A stretch of 64,000 bases of DNA, taken from Siphonodentalium dalli. Taxonomy: Eukaryota; Mollusca; Scaphopoda; Gadilida; Siphonodentaliidae. Numbering within the stretch: the stretch's first letter is position 1; each line of letters opens with the position of its first letter. The notes below the pieces were generated by a model. That model saw only the letters and a program-made list of their open reading frames with translations. It was not told the DNA's origin and did not search any database. Below are positions 34,950 to 45,360 of the stretch, piece by piece. The stretch covers positions 265,477,426 to 265,541,425 of the forward strand of contig CP136063.1 of the NCBI GenBank assembly GCA_032622095.1. Reading direction: 5' to 3'. Position numbers and translations under genes: made by a program.

Positions 34950-36011
34950 CAGGGACATGGCGACGGGGGTTTTGGGGGCGTTTCACCCCCCCCCCCCCCC
35001 AACTTTGGACAAAATTTTCAACAGTTAGAAATTTCATACTTGACACAACGTTAGTTGGAAATCTCACACAGCAATAGGCTGAAATTGTTCTTGTTGTTTG
35101 ATTTTCCAACAATTTATTAGAGGGGAATTTGTTGTTTTTAGACCAACATTTGCACATTTTCCTACTTTTGGTCAACATTTCAAACTGAAATGGCCATCAG
35201 TTGGAAATTTTCCAACCTTAGAGGGGTGTCATATTGGAAATTGTGTCCAGGTCCCTCCCCCATGGCCAGTCATAAACTGTTAGATAATTTAAGAAAACAA
35301 TATTTTCCTACATTTGGTCAAAACTTTGGACTGAAATGGTTATCAGTTGGAAATTTTCCAACCTAAGTGGGAGTGTCAGGTTTGAATTGCCAACGCTGGG
35401 AAAGCTTTGGGCCAGTATATATGCTAGGATTTTGCTATTTTCTTGTTCAAATTTAAAAATGTTCTCACACCGGGCCAAAGAATTAATTTAAGAAAACATT
35501 ATTTTACTGCACTTGGTCAAAATTGTGGACTGAAAAGGTTATCAGTTGGACATTTTTCAACCTAAGTCGGGAGGGCATCGGGTTGGAAATTTCAAACACT
35601 AGCAAATCTTGAGGCCAATCTAGATGCTAGGATTTTGCGATTTTCTTGTTCAGAATTAAAAATTGTCTCACACCGGGGCAAACCATGGTTGGCCCGGTGT
35701 GTCGTGGTCCCTCCTCCGTGGCCGTATGAATTTGTCTGGAATAGACAAGATGTTATAATTTTTGCAATTTTCACGTTCAAATCTCTAAATTTTCTCATAT
35801 CGCGTAGAACAATGATACTGTTCCTCCATCTGGCTATAGTACAAGAGCCATTCAGAATAGGCTACTAGGCCTGTACATGAGCAATAGGGTCCAAGGGGGA
35901 GGTGCAAATGAAATTCAGAAACATTTGTGTTTAGTTTGATTCAAGGGGGTGCAGTTGGGATTCCCAATGTGAACATCCCCCATGCAACGGAGACCCTCTA
36001 GCACGTCCCTG
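34950..36011. mobile_element. hAT-like non-autonomous element with 8-bp target duplication
   Basis: Starts CAGGGACATGGCGACGGGGG and ends, reversed, CAGGGACGTGCTAGAGGG. The flanks ACGATATA (34942) and ATGATATA (36012) match at 7 of 8 bases, the hAT target length. The body is a run of ~170-bp subrepeats containing ATCAGTTGGAAATTTTCCAAC and a TCACACCGGGCCAAA block. No transposase. It ends about 110 bp upstream of the acceptor at 36123, so it may have altered the promoter region of the plus-strand claudin-like gene. Confidence 0.75.
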
Positions 36012-36122
36012 ATGATATATTCAAGTTGTGTCCACGCTGTTTTTGTTTCATTGATACTCAAACTTAACAAATCTGTACAGCATATGACTATTGCCAATTT
36101 GTGCGTGTTTTCATTTATTTCA

Positions 36123-36145
36123 GTCAATGAGTTTGCTTCAAAACA
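36123..36145 (+). other. 5' leader segment with splice acceptor
   Basis: TTTTCATTTATTTCAG ending at 36123 is a good acceptor, so the leader of the claudin-like gene probably begins in an upstream untranslated exon that I cannot locate. Confidence 0.55.
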
Positions 36146-36159
36146 ATGGAGACCAGTAA
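36127..36159 (+). promoter_or_regulatory. overlapping upstream reading frame over the claudin-like start
   Basis: An ATG at 36127 opens an 11-codon frame (MSLLQNNGDQ, stop) that overlaps the main ATG at 36146 in another frame. If it is in the mature mRNA it would dampen initiation at the main start. The main ATG context (AACAATGG) is the better of the two. Confidence 0.4.
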
Positions 36160-36305
36160 CATCATAGGAATATACATACTAGTGGCACTAATTGTTGAAG
36201 TTCTATCATTCGCTCTACCGTATTGGTGGAAGGACAACTATGTACACTACGGTCTATGGCAGTATTGTTCACCCGATTTCTGCTTCAAAGTCCCATTTGA
36301 TGAAG
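36146..36305 (+). CDS. claudin-like gene, coding exon 1
   Basis: Encodes residues 1-53 plus one base. The last codons GAT GAA G are followed by the donor GTGAGT at 36306. The minus-strand paralogue at 1130-1355 breaks at the equivalent GAA-G with the same phase. The open frame beyond 36305 is intron read-through. Confidence 0.88.
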
Positions 36306-39300
36306 GTGAGTTTATTCAGCGTGTGTCCAACTATTGTTTACAAACAACGACAGGTAATCATGTCGGAATTTGCACTAATTACTCCTGTTGCTATAAGAAC
36401 TACAACCAGCGGCCTTGGTGACAAAGGGGCTAATTTTTCGAGCCTAATTCTTTTTCAGACACACGGAAAAAAATGATATAGCACATGAAGGTAGACTATT
36501 TCATCCGCCTTGCCGTCAAATTTGAAAGCGTTAAATTGCGGTTTCTATGGAATCAATATAGGAATTTTTAGAACATAACTAAAGTATATGATAAAAACGA
36601 ATTTAATCCCATTCTATGGACTGATATCAATGGTGAAGATACTTTTTTTGGTATTAAATTTTGTCTACGGTATTTGTGTTCTAACAATTACAGTGTTAAA
36701 TGGGGAACGCGTGAATGGTATGTGGATATGTCTGGCATGTATATGGGTGAACATCGGTGATTCTTGCAAACAAAAATAGATTTTTTTCGAAATTGTAACA
36801 TTTATATTAGTTATTACATGGGTCACAGTGATAATATAATATTATGACAGCTTTATATGGGTCATAATTATCATGTATACGTATTATGATCTATTATAGT
36901 AGCTTCATATCGCACCTGCATTTCTATAATTGATTCATTCAGCACCCTAACAATTAAATCAAAAGTTAGGTCCATCCATTTTACCTAAGTTATGGCCCTT
37001 GTAGACTTAGAATTTGCCGATTATTCCTTTCTAAAAAATCATACCGGTCATATAAAGCCACCTTATTTCGGGGACGTGTTGCCAATATACATATAGTTAT
37101 TGTTTACAATATCAGGAATTTCCTTGTAATAGATAATTACCTCTGTTGTATCATGTTTTTGTTTCTGATGTGACATTCTATTATATATTTTGTAATATGT
37201 ATATGTGTGGCATGGCATAGAAATTTGGGGAAATTCGAATACGTTTAATAAATTAATAGTCTATTGCAGAAAATGCCAATTCGCGTTATACATAATAATA
37301 GATATAACAGCCACACCGATCCACTTAAAAAAAAAGTAATATACTGAAAGCTCACGATCTTTATAAATTACGCGCTTATCAATTCATAAACGACTGGTTC
37401 TGCAACCAACTACCACTCTCATTTCAAAACACTTATCGCATATACCACAACCCAACAATGGTAACAAGACAGAGTGGCAAATTAGGTGGAACAAAACCTA
37501 GAACATCCTTCTCCGAAAACCTCCCATATCATATCTTCCTGAAATTTTGGAAAGAACTATATATATAGCTAGATACATCTTTACAGTCAGTTTTACCACG
37601 TTCCAAATTTAAACGAGACGTATCTGAAGATAGCATAAGCAGCTATCTTGACAGTGTTCTTTGTAAAAACCTGCATTGTTTCGACTGTTACCCGTTCATG
37701 GATGAAAACTACTAGTGTAAGAATTGTTAAGTGAATACAACGCATGTACGCCCTTTATGTGTGAAGAATACAACTATATCATCAGTCTTATAGTATAGCA
37801 ACACTTATATCATATACCATAACTGAACGATTCATTACTGTATTGCCACTCAGGCTATGGAAAAAACTAAACCACAAAAGTATCGTTGTCTACACGATAC
37901 GATAGATAAAAATTTGTATCACCAATGTATGCTGTCATATGGGCTCAGAGTCGGAATATTATTATCTAAGTTTGGGTGTGTGCATGAAGACGACCAGTAG
38001 GTCATGCCATCTCCCAGTAATATATACTATATTTTGTTTGAGTTTTGTATTATACATTATCATGTTTGTTATATATTACTAAATTGAATTGAATTGAATT
38101 GTGTTATAGACTCGTAAACTGCTGGACATATCAGACTCAATTTTGCTATATAGACCAACTTTGATCCCGGGAACAACAATATGGGCGTGTCCAATTTCAC
38201 GTGCGACCGTGTCCTTGACCTTGACATCGCTCATATAGGCTCATATACGCATGTTTCTGGACAGATATTGTCAACATTGTTCGCTCAGTATTGCTCAACG
38301 TTGTCACTTTGAATTAGTAGATCAATCTCTCATTGTCAAATTCCTAAATAGCCCGCTTTGAAGTCGGTCACATCAGCTAGTTGTATAATAACTTCAATAA
38401 CGTAGTATGTGCCGGTGTCGTTTTTTAACCCTTTACCCAACAAACCGGTCAAAAACGCCCAAATAAAGCTTCAACAGCCTAAAATATCTTCGGTCTGTCT
38501 CAATAACACCATACAAATATGGATATCATTGGAACCGGTTCATTGACCACATTGTGATGGTTACAGTTATTCCCTGTGCCAATGCATTCTCTTATATATG
38601 CGAGTCGACCATAGGTCGCCTCGCATATATAAGAGAATGCATTGGCCTAAAAAAAATCTTTTTTAACACTTTTTACCATTTTTCTTACATTCTTTAACAA
38701 TTTTATAATTTTTTCTTACATTTTTTAACAATTTTTATAATATTTTTCTACATTCTTTGACAATTTTATCATTTTTAATATGTGTTAAGCCAATGCATTC
38801 TCTTATATATGCGAGGCGACCTATGGTCGACTCGCATATATAAGAGAATGCATTGGCACAGGGCCGTTCTGTTGGATAAAGGGTTAAGTCTAACAAGATC
38901 AAGAGTAATCATTCTCAGTTCTGACAACAAAATGTGGACATAACTTACACGTATTGTGTTATATATACATATACATGAATATCCTTTCCCCGACATGCTG
39001 GTATTCCAAGACAGCCAAATTCAGTAATGTGAAACTGGTTTAAATCCCGATGCTATTGTCTTAGCAAAGACATGGTATCCTGAATCGTGTATCTGGACAA
39101 GTTCGTCAGCTGCGTACGGCTTGTCGGGGGTGTGATGTCCTTGTATAATTAACTCCCATGTTAGGACTGTCCTACTCCACCACAGAGGTGACAGTGTTAT
39201 TGTACGATCATATCTTAACCCTTTACCCAACAGAAGGGCCCTGTGCCAATGCATTCTCTTATATATGCGAGTCGATCATAGGTCGCCTCGCATATATAAG

Positions 39301-42300
39301 ATAATGCATTGGCTTAACACATTAAAAATTATAAAATTGTTAAAGAATGTAAGAAAAAATGGTAAAAAGTGTTAAAAAAAGATTTTTTTTAGGCCAATGC
39401 ATTCTCTTATATATGCGAGGCTACCTATGGTCGACTCGCATATATAAGAGAATGCATTGGCACAGGGCATAACTGTAACCATCACAATGTGGTCAATGAG
39501 CCGGTTCCAATGATATCCATATTTGTATGGTTCTATTGAGACAGACCGAAGATATTTTAGGCTGTTGCAGCTTTATTTGGCCGTTTTTGGCCGGTTTGTT
39601 GGGTAAAGGGTTAAGGAAGCAATGAAAACTACGAAACAATTGTAGTAATCTTAATTTTGATAAACATATTAATCATATTGCCGATTCGCCGAAATGTTGT
39701 TGTGGTGCACCCGAGGAAACAGCATACCACTTTTTTTTCGAATGCCCTTACTTTATTTACGAAAGACTAAAACTCCTCGATAGTATATCTAGACTGGGCA
39801 TACTACATCTGACCATTGGAAATATACTATTCGGCTCCACTCATGAGACTGAGCAAATACATTACAAGTTATTCATTGCTGTTCAAAAGTGTATTATAGA
39901 AACTCACCGATTTAATGATTAATAATATATCAAACCGAGCGAAAAATAGTACATATTTTTGGAAAACAAATATCACATCATCGATCGACGTTTCACATCT
40001 CACACCCTCACCCATATTGACGCAAGCAATACACATATCATTTGACATCTTAATGTGTATCCCCGATTTATCTTAATTTATATAATCATACAAGTGTTCT
40101 TTGTATACCTCTATATTATACGTATTGCAGGCAGGAAGCCTAACTCTTTTGTTAATTGTCAATTGTTTGTTGGAAAGGGGCGTCATTAAGTTAGCAATAA
40201 CTTGTGCCCCAATCCAGTTAGCTATTTTTGCTAATAAAATATGTTTAAACTAATGAAAACTACAAATAATCTGATGGTTTAAACATATTTTATTGTAAAT
40301 ATTATTACAAAATGATTGGGAGACAAGTTATAAAACTTAGATTTGCCTTTTCCTGAAAATAAGAAACAAAAATGAGGATTAAGGAACAATGGTTCCTCCA
40401 CATGTTAACAAGACATACGGTATATATACACACACACCTGATACATCATGATAACCCATACGTCTATGTACCTTCCAGTCTGGTTCATAGCCACTCAGGT
40501 CGTGGAGACAATTGGACTCATAATGGCTATCTTGGCTACATCGGCCGTAATTGGGATTACCTTCCTTCCTCGAATGAGGGCCAACCCTGTAGCAAGGAGG
40601 AGCGCCATTCTACTCTGTTTACTCACATGTGAGTATGATTCCCAATAATAATAGGGCTGAAGGTAGATCATGCCATGAATCTATACTCTGTCTAACGCCC
40701 GTAGAGATCATATTCCACCAGTACAAAACCTTGGAATTTTTGAAGTTTTGACAGGGAACCCTATAAAGTCGAAACAATAACGCGGGAATATATTTCTCAG
40801 ATATTATCTGTTCCTTAATAATGTACTTCACAATAAGTGAATGTCCCAACTCAAAATTGCATGTTTTTTAATTACTTTTGTGAGCCGATATCGCAATAAA
40901 CATTGAATTATTTACCCAGGAGAAGTGCTATAATTGACAGCAACGCAAAGCAAAATCTCTCAAAAATTCGCTTTAATCGTGAAATTTCGAATTGGGACCA
41001 TCACCTACAGTAAAGTACATTATTAAGCAACAGATAATAACTAAGAAATATATTTCCCGTGTTATTTGTTCGACTTTATAAGGTTCCCTGTCAAAACTTC
41101 AAAAAGTTCCAAGGTGGAATATGATCTCTACGCGCTAATATTACACGTGTGTCTTACCAATAATTATTAAGCTGGTTTTGTGGGTTAATTATATGATAAA
41201 TATTTAAGTTATTTAAGTACCGCTATACTAGTAGTGTACATATAAGTGCATATACATGGCTCCAGGTGATTTTCAACACAACCAATGTCACGATTAACCC
41301 TTTCAATACTAAATAGATTCTCCCAGTCAGTTAAAAAATGTAAATTGGAATGGTCTATTATTCATTTGGAGGGATGTTAAGGTGATACAAGCAGAAGACA
41401 GATAATACGTCCAGAATGAGTCCTATTTGTTGAGAGAAATGCATGGTTGTTTGTTGAACTTAGTATCTGAACATTTCCTATGAGATTACTACTCATGCAT
41501 CAATGATGTTTTAGTATAGAAAGGGTTGAAAAGCTTTCACAAGATGATGACGTGCGTGTGTGTGCGTGCGTCCCTCCGTCCTTCCGTCCGTACGTCCGCC
41601 CGTTGAGGCGTTTGTAACTGTTCAACCCACAGGTCCCAAAACAAAACAATTACACCACCATTGTGGTGGATGTTGTCAATTATTGTTCTGGGGACCTGTG
41701 TTTCAACCATGTGTCCAATATAGCCCATACATGCTTTCTATTATAGATGCGAGTCTCTTAACAAAATATTTACCTTGACCTTTTTGTGTTGTTGATGCAT
41801 GTATTTGTTATTAGATGTAACCCTTGCATAATATCATATTTTAACTTTATCTTATTTGTAAATATTGTAAGCCACTCTCCACACGTGGAGATCAATAAAT
41901 AAATAATAAAATATGCGAGGTATCCATGTGGGAGACTCGCATGTATAAGAGAATGCACTGGCACTGGATCTTTAATGCTGCACCAGCGCTCGTTATCCTT
42001 TTGTCACACATTATTAATGTACACTTTCAATTGTTTACCTGTAATTAAGGCTGTTTGTGCTCCAAAATACACATAATAATATTTGCTATTTATTGTTTCC
42101 CAGTATATATGAAAATAGGTTGAATATCTGAACTATACCTTTCTGCATTGAAGAAATGAAAAATACGACTATGAACACGGCGTGTGGGTCCCAAACAAAG
42201 TCATTTGCACGACATGGAACAGAAAAGAGCGTTCCGTGATAGTATATTCCTGATATGGTAGAAATAAAGAGCGTTTTTCTGATTTCTGGCGAAAAAATTG

Positions 42301-42627
42301 AAAACGGCTGAAAAATGTGACTTTGGCAACTGTTTTTTTTCAGAGCACATGAAGCCGATATATCAATATTTCGTGTATTTATCGACCTATCGTATCCGCC
42401 CCACCAAATTACGTATAGACACAATTTGGAGGTTCGAATGAGCCATGTCCGTTTAATTATGAACTTTCCTTCTTTTTGCAGCGGTGTTTGTTCCGATCGG
42501 AATTCTTGTGTTTGGACTCAATAACGACCTACATCTCCTGCACGCTTCATTCGGGTTGGCCATCGTTGCTGCCTGCATGTATGTTGTTTCTTCAGCGTAC
42601 CTTTGCTATAACTGGAACGCCGAGTGA
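36146..42627 (+). CDS. claudin/PMP22-family four-transmembrane protein, complete, three coding exons
   Basis: Joining 36146-36305, 40479-40628 and 42482-42627 gives 151 residues with one open frame to TGA. Both introns (4,173 and 1,853 bp) are phase 1 with GT-AG ends. Helix 1 spans about residues 7-26 and ends FALPYWW. The first loop has the family signature YGLWQYC with a second cysteine (SPDFC). Helix 2 is around VETIGLIMAILATSAVIGI, followed by a basic turn RMRANPVARR. Helix 3 is around ILLCLLTSVFVPIGILVFG. A short second loop, NNDLHLLH, precedes helix 4 (FGLAIVAACMYVVSSAYL). The tail CYNWNAE lacks the usual PDZ-binding YV end of vertebrate claudins. The protein is shorter than typical claudins (about 200). 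Junction or PMP22-like membrane function is inferred from the family only. The introns hold LINE, piggyBac-like and MULE-like copies. Confidence 0.88.
37267..38099 (+). pseudogene. 3' end of a second non-LTR retrotransposon, broken, in intron 1
   Basis: Frames read QKMPIRVIHNNRYNSHTDPL, then after a poly-A frameshift LKAHDLYKLRAYQFINDW, RIYHNPTMVTRQSG and ENLPYHIFLKFWKELYI. After a stop they continue LDTSLQSVLPRSKFKRDVSE. This is the C-terminal order of CR1/RTE/Jockey-type reverse transcriptases (NSHTDPL, TRQ, a W..LP-like block). The catalytic core is missing. The element ends in a GAATT microsatellite (38077-38099). It lies sense to the host gene. Confidence 0.75.
38425..38887 (+). mobile_element. 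piggyBac-like element with two palindromes (ACCCAACA family)
   Basis: TTAA tips and ends TTAACCCTTTACCCAACAAA / CTGTTGGATAAAGGGTTAA. Two 69-bp palindromes (38578-38646 and 38789-38857) lie in opposite orientation, with an AT-rich spacer repeating TTACATTCTTTAACAATTTT. The left third carries CTTCGGTCTGTCTCAATA. No coding capacity. Confidence 0.85.
39215..39614 (-). mobile_element. piggyBac-like element with two palindromes, 400 bp
   Basis: Same family as 38425-38887, in opposite orientation, and almost identical to the copy at 53645-54044. Palindromes lie at 39245-39313 and 39393-39461. The right TTAA (39611) abuts the LINE remnant at 39626. Confidence 0.88.
39626..39922 (+). pseudogene. C-terminal zinc-knuckle end of a third non-LTR retrotransposon
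   Basis: A 98-codon frame without an ATG reads NLNFDKHINHIADSPKCCCG, then APEETAYHFFFECPYF, to a stop at 39920. The C-C-G, EET, H, C spacing is the zinc-binding region found after the reverse transcriptase in many LINEs (zf-RVT type). The 5' part is lost; the piggyBac-like element ends 12 bp upstream. Sequence to about 40130 may be its 3' untranslated region. Confidence 0.75.
40479..40628 (+). CDS. claudin-like gene, coding exon 2 (helix 2 and start of helix 3)
   Basis: Acceptor TGTACCTTCCAG ends at 40478 and donor GTGAGT starts at 40629. The 150 bp keep phase 1 at both sides. It encodes WFIATQVVETIG to LLCLLT. A MULE-like element begins only 36 bp past the donor (40664). Confidence 0.87.
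40664..41137. mobile_element. MULE-like long-TIR element, right tip missing
   Basis: Starts TAGATCATGCCATGAATCT and carries the two ~200-bp mirrored arms (TTTTGACAGGGAACC and GGTTCCCTGTCAAAA; CCCAACTC and GAATTGGGACC). It stops at CTCTACGCGCTAATA, before the outer ~35 bp of the right arm. It lies just inside intron 2 of the claudin-like gene. Confidence 0.75.
41294..41530. mobile_element. short piggyBac-like element (CAATACTAAA family)
   Basis: TTAACCCTTTCAATACTAAA at the left and TTTAGTATAGAAAGGGTTGA at the right are inverted. The right TTAA is mutated to TTGA. The 69-bp palindrome is absent. Confidence 0.7.
41550..41975. repeat. CCGT-rich tract, LINE-like 3' tail and half palindrome
   Basis: CGTCCGTACGTCCGCCCG-type sequence leads into a hairpin with arms ACAGGTCCC and GGGGACCTGT. 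GTAAGCCACTCTCC, CACGTGGAGATC and AATAAATAAATAATAAA (to 41910) follow, like the 3' end of an LINE. A fragment of the piggyBac-linked palindrome (CGCATGTATAAGAGAATGCA) follows at 41912-41962. Confidence 0.5.
42482..42627 (+). CDS. claudin-like gene, coding exon 3 and stop
   Basis: Acceptor CCTTCTTTTTGCAG ends at 42481. The exon reads VFVPIGILVFG, NNDLHLLHASFG, then helix 4, and ends NAE with TGA at 42625-42627. No start codon lies inside, as expected for an internal-phase exon. Confidence 0.87.
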
Positions 42628-43001
42628 TAAGGTCTTCGATTGACGTATACATCCATACCACCCACTGTGTAACATGACTGTTGCTGCCATCCAGTGCACG
42701 ATTATCGCACAACAAATCATATGGACAAAACATATCACACATAATGTTAGGAATCTCTCGCGGATGCCCTGGCGTTCGTATTGTATATTTATGTCGATAC
42801 ACGTATGTTCATATATTACATATCTATCAACGTAATTCGCATGATTGCACGAGTTTCCAGGCGTGTGTTAATTCTCAGAATCGCACTAGTGCAATCTGTC
42901 GACGGAACTATTTCATTCAGTGTTAAAACTCAATTAAATTCACATTTTCTGTACCGGAGATGTACGATTGGGAGTCAATTTACTATGATACGGAGATATG
43001 T

Positions 43002-43007
43002 AATAAA
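43002..43007 (+). terminator. candidate polyadenylation signal of the claudin-like gene
   Basis: AATAAA about 375 bp after the stop codon and directly in front of the palindrome at 43009. It is the first exact hexamer I noticed downstream. Confidence 0.35.
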
Positions 43008-43008
43008 A

Positions 43009-43172
43009 ATAGAACCGCATGAGTGTCTGGATTTTGACGAATTATCGCACTCGATTTGTTGGCGGAACGCGATACCTCTCGTGCGGGATTGCGTCCCGCA
43101 CTCGAGGTATCGCTCCGCCAACAAATCTCGTGCGATAATTACGTCAAAATCCAGACACTCATGCGGTTCTAT
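43009..43172. repeat. 164-bp near-perfect palindrome
   Basis: Arms from ATAGAACCGCATGAGTGTCT to AGACACTCATGCGGTTCTAT, centre GTGCGGG-attgcgt-CCCGCAC. Few mismatches. No clear target duplication. Arm sequence differs from the palindrome at 34168. Confidence 0.92.
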
Positions 43173-43280
43173 CTATATATTCAACAAATGGAAATTTCGC
43201 ATTCTTGACAAGAACTTTCGGAGGTACAATTCTCAAGTTTGCCCATCCAGCAAACAACCCAAGTATTTTTTTGACCATAT

Positions 43281-43552
43281 TTAACCCTTTACCCAACAGA
43301 AGGGCCCTGTGCCAATGCATTCTCTTATATATGCGAGTCGACCATAGGTCGCCTCGCATATATAAGAGAATGCATTGGCTTAACACATTAAAAATTATAA
43401 AATTGTTAAAGAATGTAATAACAAATGGTAAAAAGTGTTAAAAAAATATTATTTTTAGGCCAATGCATTCTCTTATATATGCGAGGCGACCTATGGTCGA
43501 CTCGCATATATAAGAGAATGCATTGGCACAGGGCATAACTGTAACTATCACA
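43281..43552 (-). mobile_element. piggyBac-like element, truncated
   Basis: Left tip TTAACCCTTTACCCAACAGA and both palindromes (43311-43379, 43459-43527) match 39215-39614. Similarity stops at CTGTAACTATCACA, so the GGACAGACC side is missing. Confidence 0.85.
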
Positions 43553-44830
43553 TATCCATTTTTCATAGAATGGAGTAATGTTCGCCCAATTTGTTCCTCA
43601 GTGAGTAACGAGTTATAGTTTCCGCCACACGTACGTGTTACTTCAACTTACTTGTAACGTGTGTTACTATGGTATATATTGCTATGTATATGCACTTGGT
43701 TGAAAACGTTGCGACGCCAAGCCTGCACGTTTATGTAGATATCGGCCCAACGTGTTTCAGCCGTGATGAGGACAAGTTACGACCACCGACACGCTTATCA
43801 TGCTTAAATCAAATTAAGTCTCCCCCGCGCAGGTAAATCCTATTCTCACACTGCCAGCATGGCATTGGTAGATTATTCTGTTATTAGAAGATTCGATTAT
43901 GTTCTGTATGCCACACGTTGAGCACAAACCATTTCGAAGCGGTTTGGTCGTGTACGCGCGCGTACGAGAAATGATCATATGAGTCATGTGACTTCTGTTG
44001 GCAATCGCAACACACGTTACAAGTTATATCTGCGTGTGGCTGAATCTGGCTATTATCTCTAGCTCTCGTGCCATTGTCTCGAGATCTCGAAATGTTATGT
44101 CCTGATCTCAAGATATATTCTGGAGTTACGTATAAGTCGAGATCTCGAGATAATATTTAGAAAACGTTAATTGACCTCGCCCTAATTCAGCCAACATGCT
44201 AACACACTGTATTTAATTTGTTTAATCTTAATAAAACCGTACATATTAATAAAGTAGTTGATATGGTATAAACAATTATATGTGAAATATAAAATTATAT
44301 ACAACATAGACTGGGCGTTATCATTAATTGAAGTTATTAGAAGATTAATAGGGTGAAACATGTCCATTGCTTACAGGCATATATATAGTTCTGTTATTTT
44401 TATTTCAAGTAGCATAACGTTTACCACATTTTATACATTACTGTAAACGTTCCTAGTGTGGCATAAATGTCCAACAATGTTTTCATTCTCTGCAACTCGA
44501 CTGAATATTTCTGCCATTTTTATTTCTAAAAGCATTTTGATCTCATCGTACTTTAGTCACGAATTCTCCGTAAACCGGTGATGCTATTATTTATTATTTG
44601 TTCAGCTTATTTATTATGCAATCGGAATGGGACTTGGGTAATTTTAATAGCAATCTGGAGGGCTTTCCGGTTGCGTTTGGTGGTTTCTAGACCATATAAA
44701 TCCTTTAATAACGTGCTTAGTTCGACTGCCTAATTCAACAAAAATTAATTAATTGTGAAAGTTATTCTGTGTAAAAGTACCCTATAACATTACGTAAGCT
44801 TTATAAAATTAAAATAATCGGACTATGCCT
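43553..44830. other. non-coding, with TCGAGATCTCGA palindromes
   Basis: GTCTCGAGATCTCGA (44076) and GTCGAGATCTCGAGATA (44138) flank a short stretch. No exon or delimited element otherwise. Confidence 0.4.
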
Positions 44831-45273
44831 TTAATCCTTCCATTACTGGAGCTTCCTGAAATTATGCGAAAACCCTGTGCCAATGCATTCTATTATATAT
44901 GCGAGTCGACCATAGGTCGCCTCGCGTATATTAGAGAATGCATTTGCCTATAAAATTTTATATTATTTTTTATAATTGTTAAAGAATGTAAGAAATATGA
45001 ACAAAACTATACAAATTTGTTAAAGAATGTAAGAAATAATGATAAAATGATAAAACATTTTAAAGAATGTAAGAAAAAATGATAAAATTTATAAGGAATA
45101 TTAGAAAAAATATAGAAAAACGATAAAAAAAAATTGCTATAAAAAAATTGTTAGGCCAATCCATTCTCTTATATATATGAGGCGATATATGGTGGACTCG
45201 CATATATAAGAGAAGACATTGGCACAGGGTCTTTAATGTTGCGCCAACTAAGCTCCCGTCACGAAAGGGTTAA
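44831..45273. mobile_element. piggyBac-like element (GGAGCTT family)
   Basis: Tips TTAATCCTTCCATTACTGGA and, reversed, TTAACCCTTTCGTGACGGGA, then AGCTT. Palindromes at 44879-44947 and 45155-45223 are worn. The spacer is repeated GAATGTAAGAAAAAATGATA. Confidence 0.75.
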
Positions 45274-45360
45274 ATTATACACCAGTGTTCGTATTCATCA
45301 ACTGGGTTTATGTTATAAACCTGGTAGTATATAATTATGGTAGCGGCTGAACGCACATTC

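Noticed and set aside
36588-36779. Hydrophobic frame with GMWICLACIW in intron 1, resembling a claudin helix 1 and GLW motif
   Set aside because: Cysteine spacing is wrong, the LPYW segment is missing and no donor follows before the stop.
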